A stretch of DNA of 64,000 bases from Neobacillus sp. PS2-9. GTDB taxonomy: Bacteria; Bacillota; Bacilli; Bacillales; Cytobacillaceae. The stretch spans positions 831,001-895,000 of the forward strand of contig NZ_CP133269.1 of assembly GCF_030915525.1 (NCBI RefSeq), in the 5' to 3' direction. Below are positions 1 to 7,229 of this stretch, piece by piece. The position numbers were made by a program, and so were the translations under genes. The number at the start of each line of letters is the position of its first letter. Within the stretch, counting starts at the first letter, position 1. The notes under the pieces are model-generated. The model was given only the letters and a program-made list of their open reading frames with translations, did not search any database and was not told the DNA's origin.

Positions 1-66
1 GAACAAGAACTGGCCACCATGGAAAACGACCTTCGCCTCAAACTACTCGAAATCAAAGGCAAATAA
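1..66 (+). CDS. C-terminal end of an unidentified protein
   Basis: An open frame enters from the left edge and stops at TAA 64-66, encoding 21 residues that end LRLKLLEIKGK. The charged, Leu-rich tail looks helical. A strong terminator follows at once, which supports a real gene end. The family cannot be named from so short a piece. Confidence 0.6.
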   Translation, partial: EQELATMENDLRLKLLEIKGK

Positions 67-68
67 AA

Positions 69-106
69 ACACCCTGCTGCTTACCACTGCAGCGGGGTGT
101 TTTTTT
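69..106 (+). terminator. Rho-independent terminator of the left-edge gene
   Basis: The arms ACACCCTGCTGC and GCAGCGGGGTGT form a long GC-rich stem followed by seven T. It starts a few bases after the stop codon of the truncated gene. Confidence 0.85.
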
Positions 107-146
107 GCTAAAGTTGTCCCACGAGAGGAGGAAAAGTGTCTTTATT

Positions 147-159
147 GGTGCCTGGCACC
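147..159. repeat. Perfect 13-bp palindrome GGTGCCTGGCACC
   Basis: This is a perfect 6-1-6 palindrome just downstream of the vanY stop. A one-base variant (GGTGTCAGGCACC) lies at 30071-30083 beside a MITE-like copy. I recall such short palindromes as common intergenic words in Bacillus-type genomes; their function is unknown. Confidence 0.45.
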
Positions 160-175
160 GCAATGACACCCGCAT

Positions 176-946
176 TTAGTTATTTACCGGGGTTGCTTTT
201 AGGTATTCTTCGAGGGTGATGCCACGGTTCGTGATTTGTTTGGCGATGGATTTTCCAACGTAGCGGAGGTGCCAGGGTTCATATTTGTAACCAGTAACAG
301 CGTCTTTGCCATTTGGGTAGCGGATGATGAAGCCATATTCAGCCGCATGCTTTTCGAGCCAATCTGCCTCCGGCGTTCCCGCGAAGCAATCTTCTGCTGC
401 GCATTTTCCATCACCTCCGGTCACATCGATGGCAAGTCCAGTCTCATGTTCACTAGTGCCTGGAATGGCACTATAGGTTCGGGCTGCTTCGTATCCATCT
501 AAACTCACGTAATAATTGAATAAAACGGTTTGGGCCTCATGGGATCTGTAAGCAGAAACACCAAGTAGATTAACGCTATCCTGCTTTGCCCCAGCAAACA
601 ATTTTTCAATCGCCTCCGCTGCTTTTATGCGCAATTTTCGTTTCTCTGTCTTTTTTTCAAACGTAAATGGAATATCTGGATAGACTAAATCGGTTGGGGT
701 ATAACCATCAGGCAGTTTATGGTTCTTATTGATCAAAACAGGAATGGCTTCAGGAGAGGCAACCACTTGGAGAGCCTCATTTTCAGGATGGACGCTCTTT
801 TTTTTAATTGCAGACTTATTCGCACTAATTGGTTGATTGTTCCACTTCTCCTCGTCATTTTGCGTAAAATGATTTTTCAATGAGCAGCCAGCAACGACAA
901 AAACCAAAATGAGTAAAGATACAACAGTAACTCGCAAATTTGACAT
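176..946 (-). CDS. D-alanyl-D-alanine carboxypeptidase, VanY/M15B family lipoprotein
   Basis: This 256-residue protein should cleave the terminal D-Ala from peptidoglycan stem peptides outside the membrane. It starts with a lipoprotein signal (hydrophobic residues 5-19, lipobox VAGC with Cys21) and a charged, disordered linker to about residue 80. The M15B zinc peptidase domain follows. It shows SAYRS (131-135), the zinc motif SEHETGLAID with His167 and Asp174, and EPWHLRY with Glu223 and His226. All key residues are present. AAAGGA lies seven to eight bases before the ATG. It is transcribed alone, divergently from the riboswitch-controlled small gene. The family is clear; the biological role (wall maturation versus glycopeptide tolerance) cannot be decided here. 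Confidence 0.9.
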   Translation of the reverse strand: MSNLRVTVVSLLILVFVVAGCSLKNHFTQNDEEKWNNQPISANKSAIKKKSVHPENEALQVVASPEAIPVLINKNHKLPDGYTPTDLVYPDIPFTFEKKTEKRKLRIKAAEAIEKLFAGAKQDSVNLLGVSAYRSHEAQTVLFNYYVSLDGYEAARTYSAIPGTSEHETGLAIDVTGGDGKCAAEDCFAGTPEADWLEKHAAEYGFIIRYPNGKDAVTGYKYEPWHLRYVGKSIAKQITNRGITLEEYLKATPVNN

Positions 947-1092
947 GGCAAACGTCCTTTTATAAAATAATTCACTTCATTCACCATCATGGACACGATA
1001 AAAGACTTTAAAACGTCCTAAATCAAATCAGTCCACATAAACTCAATCATGAATTACTTTCCTGTTTACCTATTTTTTATATTTTCATTAGG

Positions 1093-1120
1093 TTGAATTA
1101 GTAATTTGTCCCAATATATA
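1093..1120 (+). promoter_or_regulatory. Possible SigA promoter for the riboswitch transcript
   Basis: TTGAAT (1093-1098) and TATATA (1115-1120) are separated by 16 bp, about 55 bp ahead of the c-di-GMP riboswitch aptamer. Match is moderate; placement is the main support. Confidence 0.4.
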
Positions 1121-1176
1121 GGTCTAAAGACTCTTTATAAAAATAATTATGTTGCTTATGATTTTTATAAACACAT

Positions 1177-1287
1177 AAATCGTACGAAACGGCAAAACCA
1201 TTGAAAAATGGTGACGCAAAACTAAAGGGGCTACTGTTTCATGACAATGCCAGCCAGTTACCGAACACGACTTACTCCGTCGATTTA
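1177..1287 (+). promoter_or_regulatory. c-di-GMP-I (GEMM) riboswitch
   Basis: The stretch contains the ordered hallmarks of the class I cyclic di-GMP aptamer. GGCAAAACC opens the first hairpin, closed by a GAAA-type turn between CCATT and AATGG. The invariant GACGCAAA joining segment follows at 1213-1220. The second hairpin ends in GCCAGCCAGTTACCGA near 1249-1264, which supplies the tetraloop-receptor side. TAAATCG (1177-1183) and CGATTTA (1281-1287) form the closing P1 stem. The aptamer ends about 15 bases before the ribosome binding site of the next ORF, so translational control is likely. The motif order is seen in the sequence; ligand binding is inferred from the class. Confidence 0.85.
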
Positions 1288-1315
1288 TGTAAACCACAAT
1301 TGAGGAGGTTTTCAT

Positions 1316-1495
1316 GTGTTAAAATTGTTGATGAAGGGTATGTACTACTATCATTTATTTCAACACCGTCACAACGAACTGTTGCAACAGGATTGCTTAT
1401 GTGCAGAGTTAAAAATGAAACTTAAGGTAAAAGCGACATATCATTATAGTAAGGCATTGGAGCTTGTTTCCAAGATGCAGACGCTGCCACTATGA
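1316..1495 (+). CDS. Small basic protein under c-di-GMP riboswitch control
   Basis: A 59-residue ORF begins with GTG at 1316, seven bases after AGGAGG (1303-1308), and ends at TGA 1493-1495. The ATG at 1314 overlaps it but stops after two codons, so GTG is the credible start. The product (MLKLLMKGMYYYHLF at the N-terminus) is rich in Leu, Lys, His and Tyr, has two Cys near the middle and no clear signal peptide or membrane span. I do not recognise the family. Its position right behind a GEMM riboswitch and before a strong terminator makes it a one-gene c-di-GMP regulon member. It may be a small regulatory or structural protein; no function should be assigned. Confidence 0.6.
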   Translation: MLKLLMKGMYYYHLFQHRHNELLQQDCLCAELKMKLKVKATYHYSKALELVSKMQTLPL

Positions 1496-1504
1496 TTAAA
1501 AAGT

Positions 1505-1540
1505 AAAGCCTAGGCTCCCGTAGCCTAGGCTTTAAATATT
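1505..1540. terminator. Bidirectional terminator between the small ORF and nirK
   Basis: AAAGCCTAGGCT and AGCCTAGGCTTT form a perfect 12-bp stem with a five-base loop. T-rich sequence follows on both strands, so it can end both convergent transcripts. Confidence 0.85.
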
Positions 1541-1541
1541 T

Positions 1542-2594
1542 TTAATGCGACATTGTTTCACTTCCGTCATCATGGCCGTCTTTGGTCACCTTCAACACTC
1601 CGACAGCGCCTTTTGTCGCATGATTGAACTGATGGGTTACGAATGGATAGCTGCCTTCTTTTGTTACCGTAAATTCCACAACCGCTCCGCCACTTGCTGC
1701 AAGTAGGACGGTTTGTAGTCCTTTCATTCGGTTATACGGATTTCCGTCCATATACACATCATCAAAAAGGGTACCTACGACATGGAAGCTGCTGACTTCA
1801 TTCGGACCAACGTTCATCACATAGAACCGTACTTTATCCCCCACTTTTGCTAGCAGCGGTTTGTCAACAAGGGCACCAACCGTACCATTTGTATTGGTAT
1901 CCCCATCTTTTAAAGCTTTAGCTGAAAAAACTACATATTTTGGTGTGCCATTTGTAAAATCGTCCAAGTCATTGTATTTATACCATTCATTTTGTACAAT
2001 CACGAACTCGCGATCAACATCGCCATCTGTTGGATAGCCTGTTTTTGGTTTGACGATAATCGTCCCATGCATTCCGTTCGCAATATGAGAGAGAATAGGT
2101 TTTGTTCCGCAATGATACATAAACACCCCTGGATTATCGGCTGGGTAGCTGAACGTTCCCGTTTGATTTGGCATAACATTAGCAAAATCGGTAGATGGTG
2201 CGGCATGTACTGCATGCATATCCATGCTATGTGGAATCGATGGGTCCATATTTTTTAAGGTAAAATTGATTTTATCCCCCTGATTGACAACAATGACTGG
2301 TCCAGGTGCTTCGCCATTAAAGGTCCATGCTTTATACATATCCCCTTTTGAAATTTCAATATCAGTAATTTGAGCCGTCATTTCAACGTTTACTTCATGT
2401 TCACCAATGCGGGCTATTTTTATGGGAGTTGGTTTCTGATTCAAATGCTCATGGGGTCCAAACACTTGTGATGTGGTTTTCTTGCTGGCTTCGGCTTTAA
2501 CAACTTTTTCATTAGAAGAATCAGTTTTTCCACAAGCACTTACTAACATGACAGAAGAAACGAGAATTGCTGCAAATTTTGCGATCTTAACCAT
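1542..2594 (-). CDS. nirK: Copper-containing nitrite reductase (NO-forming), lipoprotein
   Basis: This 350-residue enzyme reduces nitrite to nitric oxide in denitrification, here on the outer face of the membrane. The signal peptide ends in lipobox VSAC (Cys21). Two cupredoxin domains follow (about 70-185 and 195-335). Every ligand of the NirK family is visible. Type 1 copper: His122, Cys162, His170, Met175. Type 2 copper: His127, His161 and His321. The catalytic pair is Asp125 and His271. The YHC and SHIANGM segments separate it from laccases. GGAGGAG lies before the ATG. It is monocistronic, and an Fnr-like site sits upstream. No other denitrification gene is in the window. Confidence 0.92.
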   Translation of the reverse strand: MVKIAKFAAILVSSVMLVSACGKTDSSNEKVVKAEASKKTTSQVFGPHEHLNQKPTPIKIARIGEHEVNVEMTAQITDIEISKGDMYKAWTFNGEAPGPVIVVNQGDKINFTLKNMDPSIPHSMDMHAVHAAPSTDFANVMPNQTGTFSYPADNPGVFMYHCGTKPILSHIANGMHGTIIVKPKTGYPTDGDVDREFVIVQNEWYKYNDLDDFTNGTPKYVVFSAKALKDGDTNTNGTVGALVDKPLLAKVGDKVRFYVMNVGPNEVSSFHVVGTLFDDVYMDGNPYNRMKGLQTVLLAASGGAVVEFTVTKEGSYPFVTHQFNHATKGAVGVLKVTKDGHDDGSETMSH

Positions 2595-2639
2595 TTAAAT
2601 CTCCTCCATTTATCCCCTAATTGTTTTGTCTACGCTTTC

Positions 2640-2681
2640 ATTTTACTTCTTGGAAAAAACCCCCTAGTGATAATAATCACT
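2640..2681 (-). promoter_or_regulatory. Fnr-type operator and -10 of nirK
   Basis: AGTGA-N6-TCACT (2666-2681) is a 16-bp inverted repeat with the spacing of Fnr/CRP-family boxes (TGTGA-N6-TCACA in Bacillus Fnr). A TAAAAT -10 on the minus strand (2645-2640) is centred 31 bp downstream. This is the geometry of a class II promoter with the activator near -41. Anaerobic induction of nirK is the inference. Confidence 0.6.
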
Positions 2682-2802
2682 CAATCAGACTTTGATAGTG
2701 AACATTTTGTGAATTAGTGAGCAAACTTGTATTTGCACTGTGTAAATGCTAAATAATACCACGGAAATATGGATATTCTAGACATAAAAGGAGGGATTTT
2801 TT

Positions 2803-2946
2803 TTGAAAAATAAAGGTGACAAAACAAGTGAAGGGCTGAATCAAATATTTGAAATCATCAATGCTAAGGGCGATGAAGGAGAGCTTAGAGAGATTGTTGA
2901 AAAAGCAGAATCAGCCAGCACTGATAAAAACGAACTAGTCGATTAA
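2803..2946 (+). CDS. Small acidic hypothetical protein
   Basis: A 47-residue ORF starts with TTG at 2803, behind AAAGGAGGG at 2787-2795, and ends at TAA 2944-2946. The product begins MKNKGDKTSEGLNQIFEI and is charged (many Glu, Lys and Asp), probably helical, without signal or membrane span. A possible SigA promoter lies upstream (TTGTAT, 17 bp, TAAATA near 2727-2756). No family is recognised. The strong ribosome binding site and clean frame are the main support. Confidence 0.5.
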   Translation: MKNKGDKTSEGLNQIFEIINAKGDEGELREIVEKAESASTDKNELVD

Positions 2947-3003
2947 CAAATGTAAGGGGCCTAGTTAGCGTTAATTAGGTCCTTTGACTATGCCCAATAT
3001 CAT

Positions 3004-3211
3004 TGTGGGTAAGTGGGATAAAATTGTGAATAAGTCTGAATTTTTGGGGATATCTGCATTTGAAGTTGTGGATATAAGTTGGTTAAGTATAAATTCCCAC
3101 TAAGCTAGTTACAGTATTGTGGATAAAGCTGTTGGTAAATGTGGATAATTATTATTTTTCTGTTGATAAACCTAGTTCTTGTGTGGATATTTTGTATAAA
3201 ACTGTGGATAG
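3004..3211 (+). repeat. DnaA-box-like nonamer cluster with about 21-bp spacing
   Basis: Perfect TGTGGATAA (complement of TTATCCACA) occurs at 3118 and 3140. One-mismatch versions start at 3004, 3025, 3067, 3161, 3182 and 3203, with a two-mismatch copy at 3045. All lie on the same strand. Start-to-start steps are 21, 20, 22, (51), 22, 21, 21, 21 bp, close to two helical turns. Coding is unlikely: the open frame across it only shows a VD pair every seven residues from the repeat. It may be a DnaA-binding cluster outside oriC; no dnaA, dnaN or rpmH is nearby. Confidence 0.6.
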
Positions 3212-3397
3212 ACCTGTGGACTTATTTATTCGATGTAGTGACTTTCCGATTAGGCCTAAAGCGGCATGGACGTTTAATAATGAATTATATATGATTTTCT
3301 TATACCGTATTTACCTCAATTATTCATCCCACCATAGAACCTCAAACATTCAATTACCCACATCAATGACCATACAAACTTTCTATTTTTATAAAAA

Positions 3398-3583
3398 TAG
3401 GCTCTGTTAAACTTGCCTGTTGATTTCCGCTCCAGGCACTTCGCTTTCCGTGGGTGTTTCGGCGAGCCTCCTCGGCGCTAGCGCCTGCGGGGTCTCCCCT
3501 GAACCATACTCCCACAGGAGTCTTCGTGCCTTCCGCTCCATCAACAGGGTGTAAAAATCAACACTGTTCTTTAACACAGCCTA
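3398..3583 (+). mobile_element. MITE-like palindromic element, copy A
   Basis: This 186-bp non-coding element starts TAGGCTCTGTTAA and ends TTAACACAGCCTA, so the ends are imperfect inverted repeats with terminal TA. Inside, CTGTTGATTTCCGCTCC is mirrored by GGAGCGGAAGG-type sequence before the closing ATCAACAG. It is nearly identical to copy D (35847-36033). The element ends 23 bp before the nagZ start codon, so it lies in the nagZ leader or promoter. No transposase is encoded. Confidence 0.7.
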
Positions 3584-3606
3584 AAATTAAAAAAGGGAGA
3601 GGTTTT

Positions 3607-5685
3607 ATGAATCTATTTTTTAGAAAGAAGTACTTTTTTGCAGCAATCGTTGTTGTACTCATTTTATCTAGTGTTCCCCTGATTGGAGCAGGAAACGCAG
3701 AAGCGCAGGAGTCAAAGGTAAAGGATTTAGTGGTTGACCTAAATGTACCCCAAGTAACAAGAGAGGTAAAAGACAAACAAATCAAATTAAACCCTTTACA
3801 TGTGTATCAGGATGGACGCTTCATGTTGGCATCAAAATCAAAGTGGAAATCTTCGAATAAAAACGTAGCTACTGTCAATAAAGATGGCCTGGTTACCTTA
3901 AAAGGGCACAAGGGAAAAACCTTTATTTCTGTCAGCGACGGAAGGTATTGTGATCGAATTTCCATTCAATATAAGGAGAATCAGGTCCTTGTGAAAAAAC
4001 AAGAGGAATCCCGCTATGACCTTATCGGCCAGGCATTGAAAAAAATGACGATGGAGGAAAAAGTCGGGCAAATGCTGATGCCGGATTTCCGCAAATGGAA
4101 TAACGTGGATGTTACGGAAATGAAGCCTGAAATTGCCCAACTGGTAAAAGATTATCACCTTGGCGGCGTCTTTTTATTTCGGGAAAATACGGTGACAGCG
4201 GATCAAACAACCAAGCTAGTCAGTGCCTATCAGGAAGCATCAGAAAAATACGGAATGTTAATCTCAATTGATCAGGAAGGTGGGATTGTCACACGCCTCC
4301 AGACAGGAACCGATTTTCCAGGGAACATGGCAATTGGAGCCTCGCGTTCTGAAGAGGTAGCCGAAAAAGCAGGCAAAGCGATTGGGGAAGAACTGGATGC
4401 ATTAGGTATTAATATGAATTTTGGACCTGTTTTAGATGTAAATTTGAATCCGGATAATCCAGTCATCGGAGTTCGTTCATTCGGGGAAAATCCAGAGTTA
4501 GTCGGGAAATTAGGCAATGCCTATATCAACGGACTTCACCAAACAGGAACGTCTGCTACTGCGAAGCACTTTCCAGGACACGGGGACACCTCGGTGGATT
4601 CGCATTTAGGCATTGCGGAAGTGCCGCATGATATGGAGCGTTTGAAAAAGGTGGAATTAGTACCGTTTCAAATGGCTATGGATGCCGGTATTGACGCCAT
4701 CATGACGGCACACGTTACTTTTCCCAAAATAGATGATACAAAAGCTATTTCGAAAGCGGATGGTTCAGAAATTGCAGTTCCTGCCACCTTATCCAAAAAA
4801 GTATTAACGGGATTAATGCGTGAAGAAATGGGTTATAAAGGAGTCATTGTGACGGATGCCATGAACATGGGAGCTATCTCAACGCATTTCGGTCCCGTAG
4901 ATGCAGCGATTCGTGCGGTTCAAGCAGGTGCGGACATACTTCTCATGCCGGTTGGAGTTGCCGAGGTAGCGAACGGCATTTATGAGGCAGTGAAAACTGG
5001 CAATATTTCACCAGAAAGATTGGACCAATCAGTGGAGCGCATTTTAACATTGAAACTAAATCGAGTTATCGTGAAGGCCGAGGAAGAAAAGAGCTTAGAT
5101 GAGAAAGTGGCAAATGCCATGCAAATAGTCGGCTCGACTGAACATAAAGCAGTAGAAAAGGAAGCAGCCGCAAAATCGATTACCTTAGTAAAAAATAATG
5201 GGGTGCTTCCGCTAAAGGCCACAAATGAAAATAAGATTGCGGTGGTCGGGGGTTCGGGCTTCTACATGAATGTACTCGCTGACGAAGTGAAAAAGCATCA
5301 TGAAAATGTGACGTATATTAATACTTCAAAGAAGTTGACATCAGCGCAGCTTGCCCAAATTCAAGATGCTAAATATATCATTGCTGGGACGTATACTTCG
5401 TCAGTAAGCGGCCGGGCACCTACAGCAGATCAAATGGTAATGACGAACCAGCTAATTTCTACGGGAATTCCTGTTGTGGCGGTGAGCGCAAGAAACCCCT
5501 ATGACATCATGTCCTATCCAACAGTTGCAGCCTATCTTGTCCAGTATGGATTCAAGCCAGCGAGCTTTGAAGCATCAGTAAACACCATTTTCGGTGAAAA
5601 CCTGCCAACAGGAAAGCTGCCGGTGACCATTTACAACCAGGATGGCAGCGTATTATATGGCTATGGCCATGGATTAGAATATTAA
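3607..5685 (+). CDS. nagZ: Beta-N-acetylglucosaminidase, GH3 family, secreted
   Basis: The 692-residue protein should remove N-acetylglucosamine from peptidoglycan muropeptides outside the cell. ATG 3607 follows GGGAGAGG; the frame stays open upstream only through the MITE-like element, so that extension is rejected. The signal peptide is at 1-34. A Big2-like domain spans about 40-125 and a GH3 TIM barrel about 140-470. The barrel has DQEGG (222-226), KHFPGHGDTS (320-329) and the NagZ-specific dyad Asp331/His333. The nucleophile Asp417 lies in VTDAMNMG. A C-terminal alpha/beta domain (about 550-692) resembles that of two-domain Bacillus NagZ (YbbD). It stands alone, with its own terminator. 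Confidence 0.92.
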   Translation: MNLFFRKKYFFAAIVVVLILSSVPLIGAGNAEAQESKVKDLVVDLNVPQVTREVKDKQIKLNPLHVYQDGRFMLASKSKWKSSNKNVATVNKDGLVTLKGHKGKTFISVSDGRYCDRISIQYKENQVLVKKQEESRYDLIGQALKKMTMEEKVGQMLMPDFRKWNNVDVTEMKPEIAQLVKDYHLGGVFLFRENTVTADQTTKLVSAYQEASEKYGMLISIDQEGGIVTRLQTGTDFPGNMAIGASRSEEVAEKAGKAIGEELDALGINMNFGPVLDVNLNPDNPVIGVRSFGENPELVGKLGNAYINGLHQTGTSATAKHFPGHGDTSVDSHLGIAEVPHDMERLKKVELVPFQMAMDAGIDAIMTAHVTFPKIDDTKAISKADGSEIAVPATLSKKVLTGLMREEMGYKGVIVTDAMNMGAISTHFGPVDAAIRAVQAGADILLMPVGVAEVANGIYEAVKTGNISPERLDQSVERILTLKLNRVIVKAEEEKSLDEKVANAMQIVGSTEHKAVEKEAAAKSITLVKNNGVLPLKATNENKIAVVGGSGFYMNVLADEVKKHHENVTYINTSKKLTSAQLAQIQDAKYIIAGTYTSSVSGRAPTADQMVMTNQLISTGIPVVAVSARNPYDIMSYPTVAAYLVQYGFKPASFEASVNTIFGENLPTGKLPVTIYNQDGSVLYGYGHGLEY

Positions 5686-5695
5686 CGTTATGAGG

Positions 5696-5710
5696 TGGGG
5701 ACAGTCCCCA
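5696..5710. repeat. Palindrome TGGGGACAGTCCCCA
   Basis: A 15-bp inverted repeat lies between the nagZ stop and its terminator. The same word occurs twice in inverted orientation at 9767-9810. It is a dispersed short palindrome, not obviously a terminator because no T-run follows. Confidence 0.5.
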
Positions 5711-5717
5711 AATTAGA

Positions 5718-5742
5718 GGGTCTCTTCGGAGGTCCTTTTTTT
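5718..5742 (+). terminator. nagZ terminator
   Basis: GGGTCTC and GAGGTCC pair over a TTCG tetraloop with two G-U pairs, followed by seven T. Confidence 0.8.
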
Positions 5743-5777
5743 ACATAATAGGAAAGTATAGAATTCGACTTTGAGAA

Positions 5778-5900
5778 TTGTCCAGCTCCAGCGCCTAGCC
5801 CCTCGGGTCAAATAACCTTCTGCAATAAAAGTCAAAGAGCGACTTTTCTTGCAGAAGAACATTTGCCTGTCGGGGCTGACCAAGGCGCTTGCGCTTTTCT
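5778..5900. repeat. Structured intergenic repeat (Bacillus-type, CCAGCTCCAGCGCC family)
   Basis: The outer part starts GTCCAGCTCCAGCGCCTAG and ends GGCGCTTGCGCTTTTCT. The inner part is a long hairpin, CTTCTGCAATAAAAGTC against GACTTTTCTTGCAGAAG. I recall this outer sequence as a dispersed repeat in many Bacillus genomes. No protein is encoded. Only one copy is in the window. Confidence 0.55.
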
Positions 5901-5986
5901 TAATAGAAAGGATATTATTCTGTCTCACTACAGTCCTTGATAACTTTGGTGTTTTTTATGGAGGAGGGGGTGTAGTTTTAGTAGTG

Positions 5987-6100
5987 GGCGAGTAAAATGT
6001 GGTTTTTGACGAGTAAAGTGTGAAGTTTGACGAGTAAAATAGAAAATCGACGAGCAAATCATAAATTTGACGAGTAAAACATCGAAAGTGACGAGTAACC
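5987..6100 (+). repeat. Six short tandem repeats with GACGAGTAAA core, 20-21 bp period
   Basis: The core G(A/G)CGAG(T/C)AA occurs at about 5987, 6008, 6029, 6049, 6069 and 6090, always on the + strand. AT-rich spacers of 10-12 bp separate the cores and vary in sequence. The period is close to two helical turns. Stops occur in most frames, so it is probably a DNA or RNA signal and not coding. The stretch 5901-5986 shows nothing else I can name. Confidence 0.6.
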
Positions 6101-6176
6101 AAGGAAATCATATAAAAAGGTAATTTTAATGTACTTCAAGTGGTAATCAACACATAATTTTCAAGGAAGATACTTG

Positions 6177-6201
6177 AGCCAGGCAAAACGCCTGGCTTTT
6201 T
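6177..6201 (+). terminator. Rho-independent terminator without an assigned upstream gene
   Basis: AGCCAGGC and GCCTGGCT form a perfect 8-bp stem over AAAAC, followed by TTTT. No convincing ORF precedes it after the nagZ terminator, so it may end a short RNA that crosses the GACGAGTAAA repeats. Confidence 0.65.
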
Positions 6202-6231
6202 GCTTAGGAAATAGGCAGTTTCATTTTTTAA

Positions 6232-6261
6232 ATGACATTTGTCATCTCGTTTTGATGACAT
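6232..6261. promoter_or_regulatory. Three ATGACA half-sites ahead of the ABC/two-component operon
   Basis: ATGACATTTGTCAT (6232-6245) is a 14-bp palindrome, and a third ATGACAT follows at 6255-6261. Half-site starts are 8 and 15 bp apart. They lie about 70-95 bp before the first start codon. They may bind the NarL-type regulator encoded by the operon; this is inference. Confidence 0.45.
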
Positions 6262-6326
6262 AACGTACTAAAACTCCCCACTTCTAAATCGTACAATGAA
6301 ATCAAGAAAGCAGGAGGTGTTTGAAA

Positions 6327-7229
6327 TTGAACGAAATTTTACGATTAACGAAGGTGACAAAGTCATTTCAACATAAAAAGGCAGTGACTGAGGTTAGTTT
6401 TACAATTGGCAAGGGGGAGGTAGTCGCGATTCTTGGTCCAAATGGCGCCGGGAAAACAACCACTATCTCTATGATCCTAGGCTTGCTCAAGCCAAGTTCT
6501 GGAGAGGTAACCCTTTTTAACCACCAGCCTCATGAAAAGAGGGTCCGTGAAAAAATCGGCACGATGCTTCAAGAAGTTAGTGTCATGCCAGGACTGAAGG
6601 TACGCGAAATCCTCGCGCTAGTCAGCAGCTATTACCCAGAGCCGCTTCCGATGGAGAAACTCATCCACCTGACTGGCCTCACCGATCAGGATTTAAAGAC
6701 CAGGGCGGAAAAATTGTCAGGAGGACAAAAGCGCCGCTTAAGCTTTGCCCTCGCCCTTGCAGGAAATCCAGAACTCATCATCTTTGACGAACCCACCGTA
6801 GGCATGGATATTACCGCGAGAAATCGCTTTTGGCAAACCGTTCGCATGCTTGCTGAACAAGGAAAAACAATTATTTTCTCCACCCATTATTTACAGGAAG
6901 CAGATGATGCGGCAGACCGGATTCTTCTTTTTAAAGACGGCTCCATCGTCGCTGACGGAACACCGGCACAAATCAAAGCGAGAATCTCCAAGCAATCCGT
7001 CTCCTTTATGGTTGACCCGGAAATGTCATTGGAGAAATTGTATCAGCACAGTGTAATTGATGACATCTATCGAAAGAATAACCGGGTGTTCGTGCAAACA
7101 TCTAATACGGATAAGGTCTTGGAACTAATTTTTAAAGAGAAAATTGGGGCACATGACATCCAAATTGAACGTGGAAAGCTAGAGGAAGCGTTTGAGCAGC
7201 TGACTAGCGAATCAAAGGAGGCTATATAA
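6327..7229 (+). CDS. ABC transporter ATP-binding protein (yvfR-like)
   Basis: About 300 residues, first gene of a four-gene export and sensing operon. TTG 6327 is chosen because AGGAGG at 6312-6317 is nine bases away; TTG 6321 is too close. The Walker [10 protein letters not shown] is near residue 40, the Q-loop lies in GTMLQEV, the signature LSGGQ near 132, and the Walker B LIIFDEP near 155, with a switch His in STHYLQEAD. The C-terminal extension is typical of CcmA/NatA-like subunits that pair with ABC-2 permeases. Gene order (ATPase, permease, DesK-like kinase, NarL-like regulator) matches yvfRSTU and the linearmycin-resistance type. The exported substrate is unknown; antibiotic or lipid stress is the usual theme. 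Confidence 0.88.
   Translation: MNEILRLTKVTKSFQHKKAVTEVSFTIGKGEVVAILGPNGAGKTTTISMILGLLKPSSGEVTLFNHQPHEKRVREKIGTMLQEVSVMPGLKVREILALVSSYYPEPLPMEKLIHLTGLTDQDLKTRAEKLSGGQKRRLSFALALAGNPELIIFDEPTVGMDITARNRFWQTVRMLAEQGKTIIFSTHYLQEADDAADRILLFKDGSIVADGTPAQIKARISKQSVSFMVDPEMSLEKLYQHSVIDDIYRKNNRVFVQTSNTDKVLELIFKEKIGAHDIQIERGKLEEAFEQLTSESKEAI

Noticed and set aside
1201..1425. A 74-codon + strand frame between vanY and nirK
   Set aside because: It runs through the GEMM aptamer and overlaps the better supported 59-residue ORF, which has the ribosome binding site.
3117..3410. A 97-codon open frame with a VD pair every seven residues
   Set aside because: The periodic pattern comes from the TGTGGATAA repeats, with no good ribosome binding site and no protein-like ending.
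3454..3606. A 51-codon upstream extension of nagZ
   Set aside because: It is the translation of MITE-like copy A. The signal peptide and GGGAGAGG point to ATG 3607.
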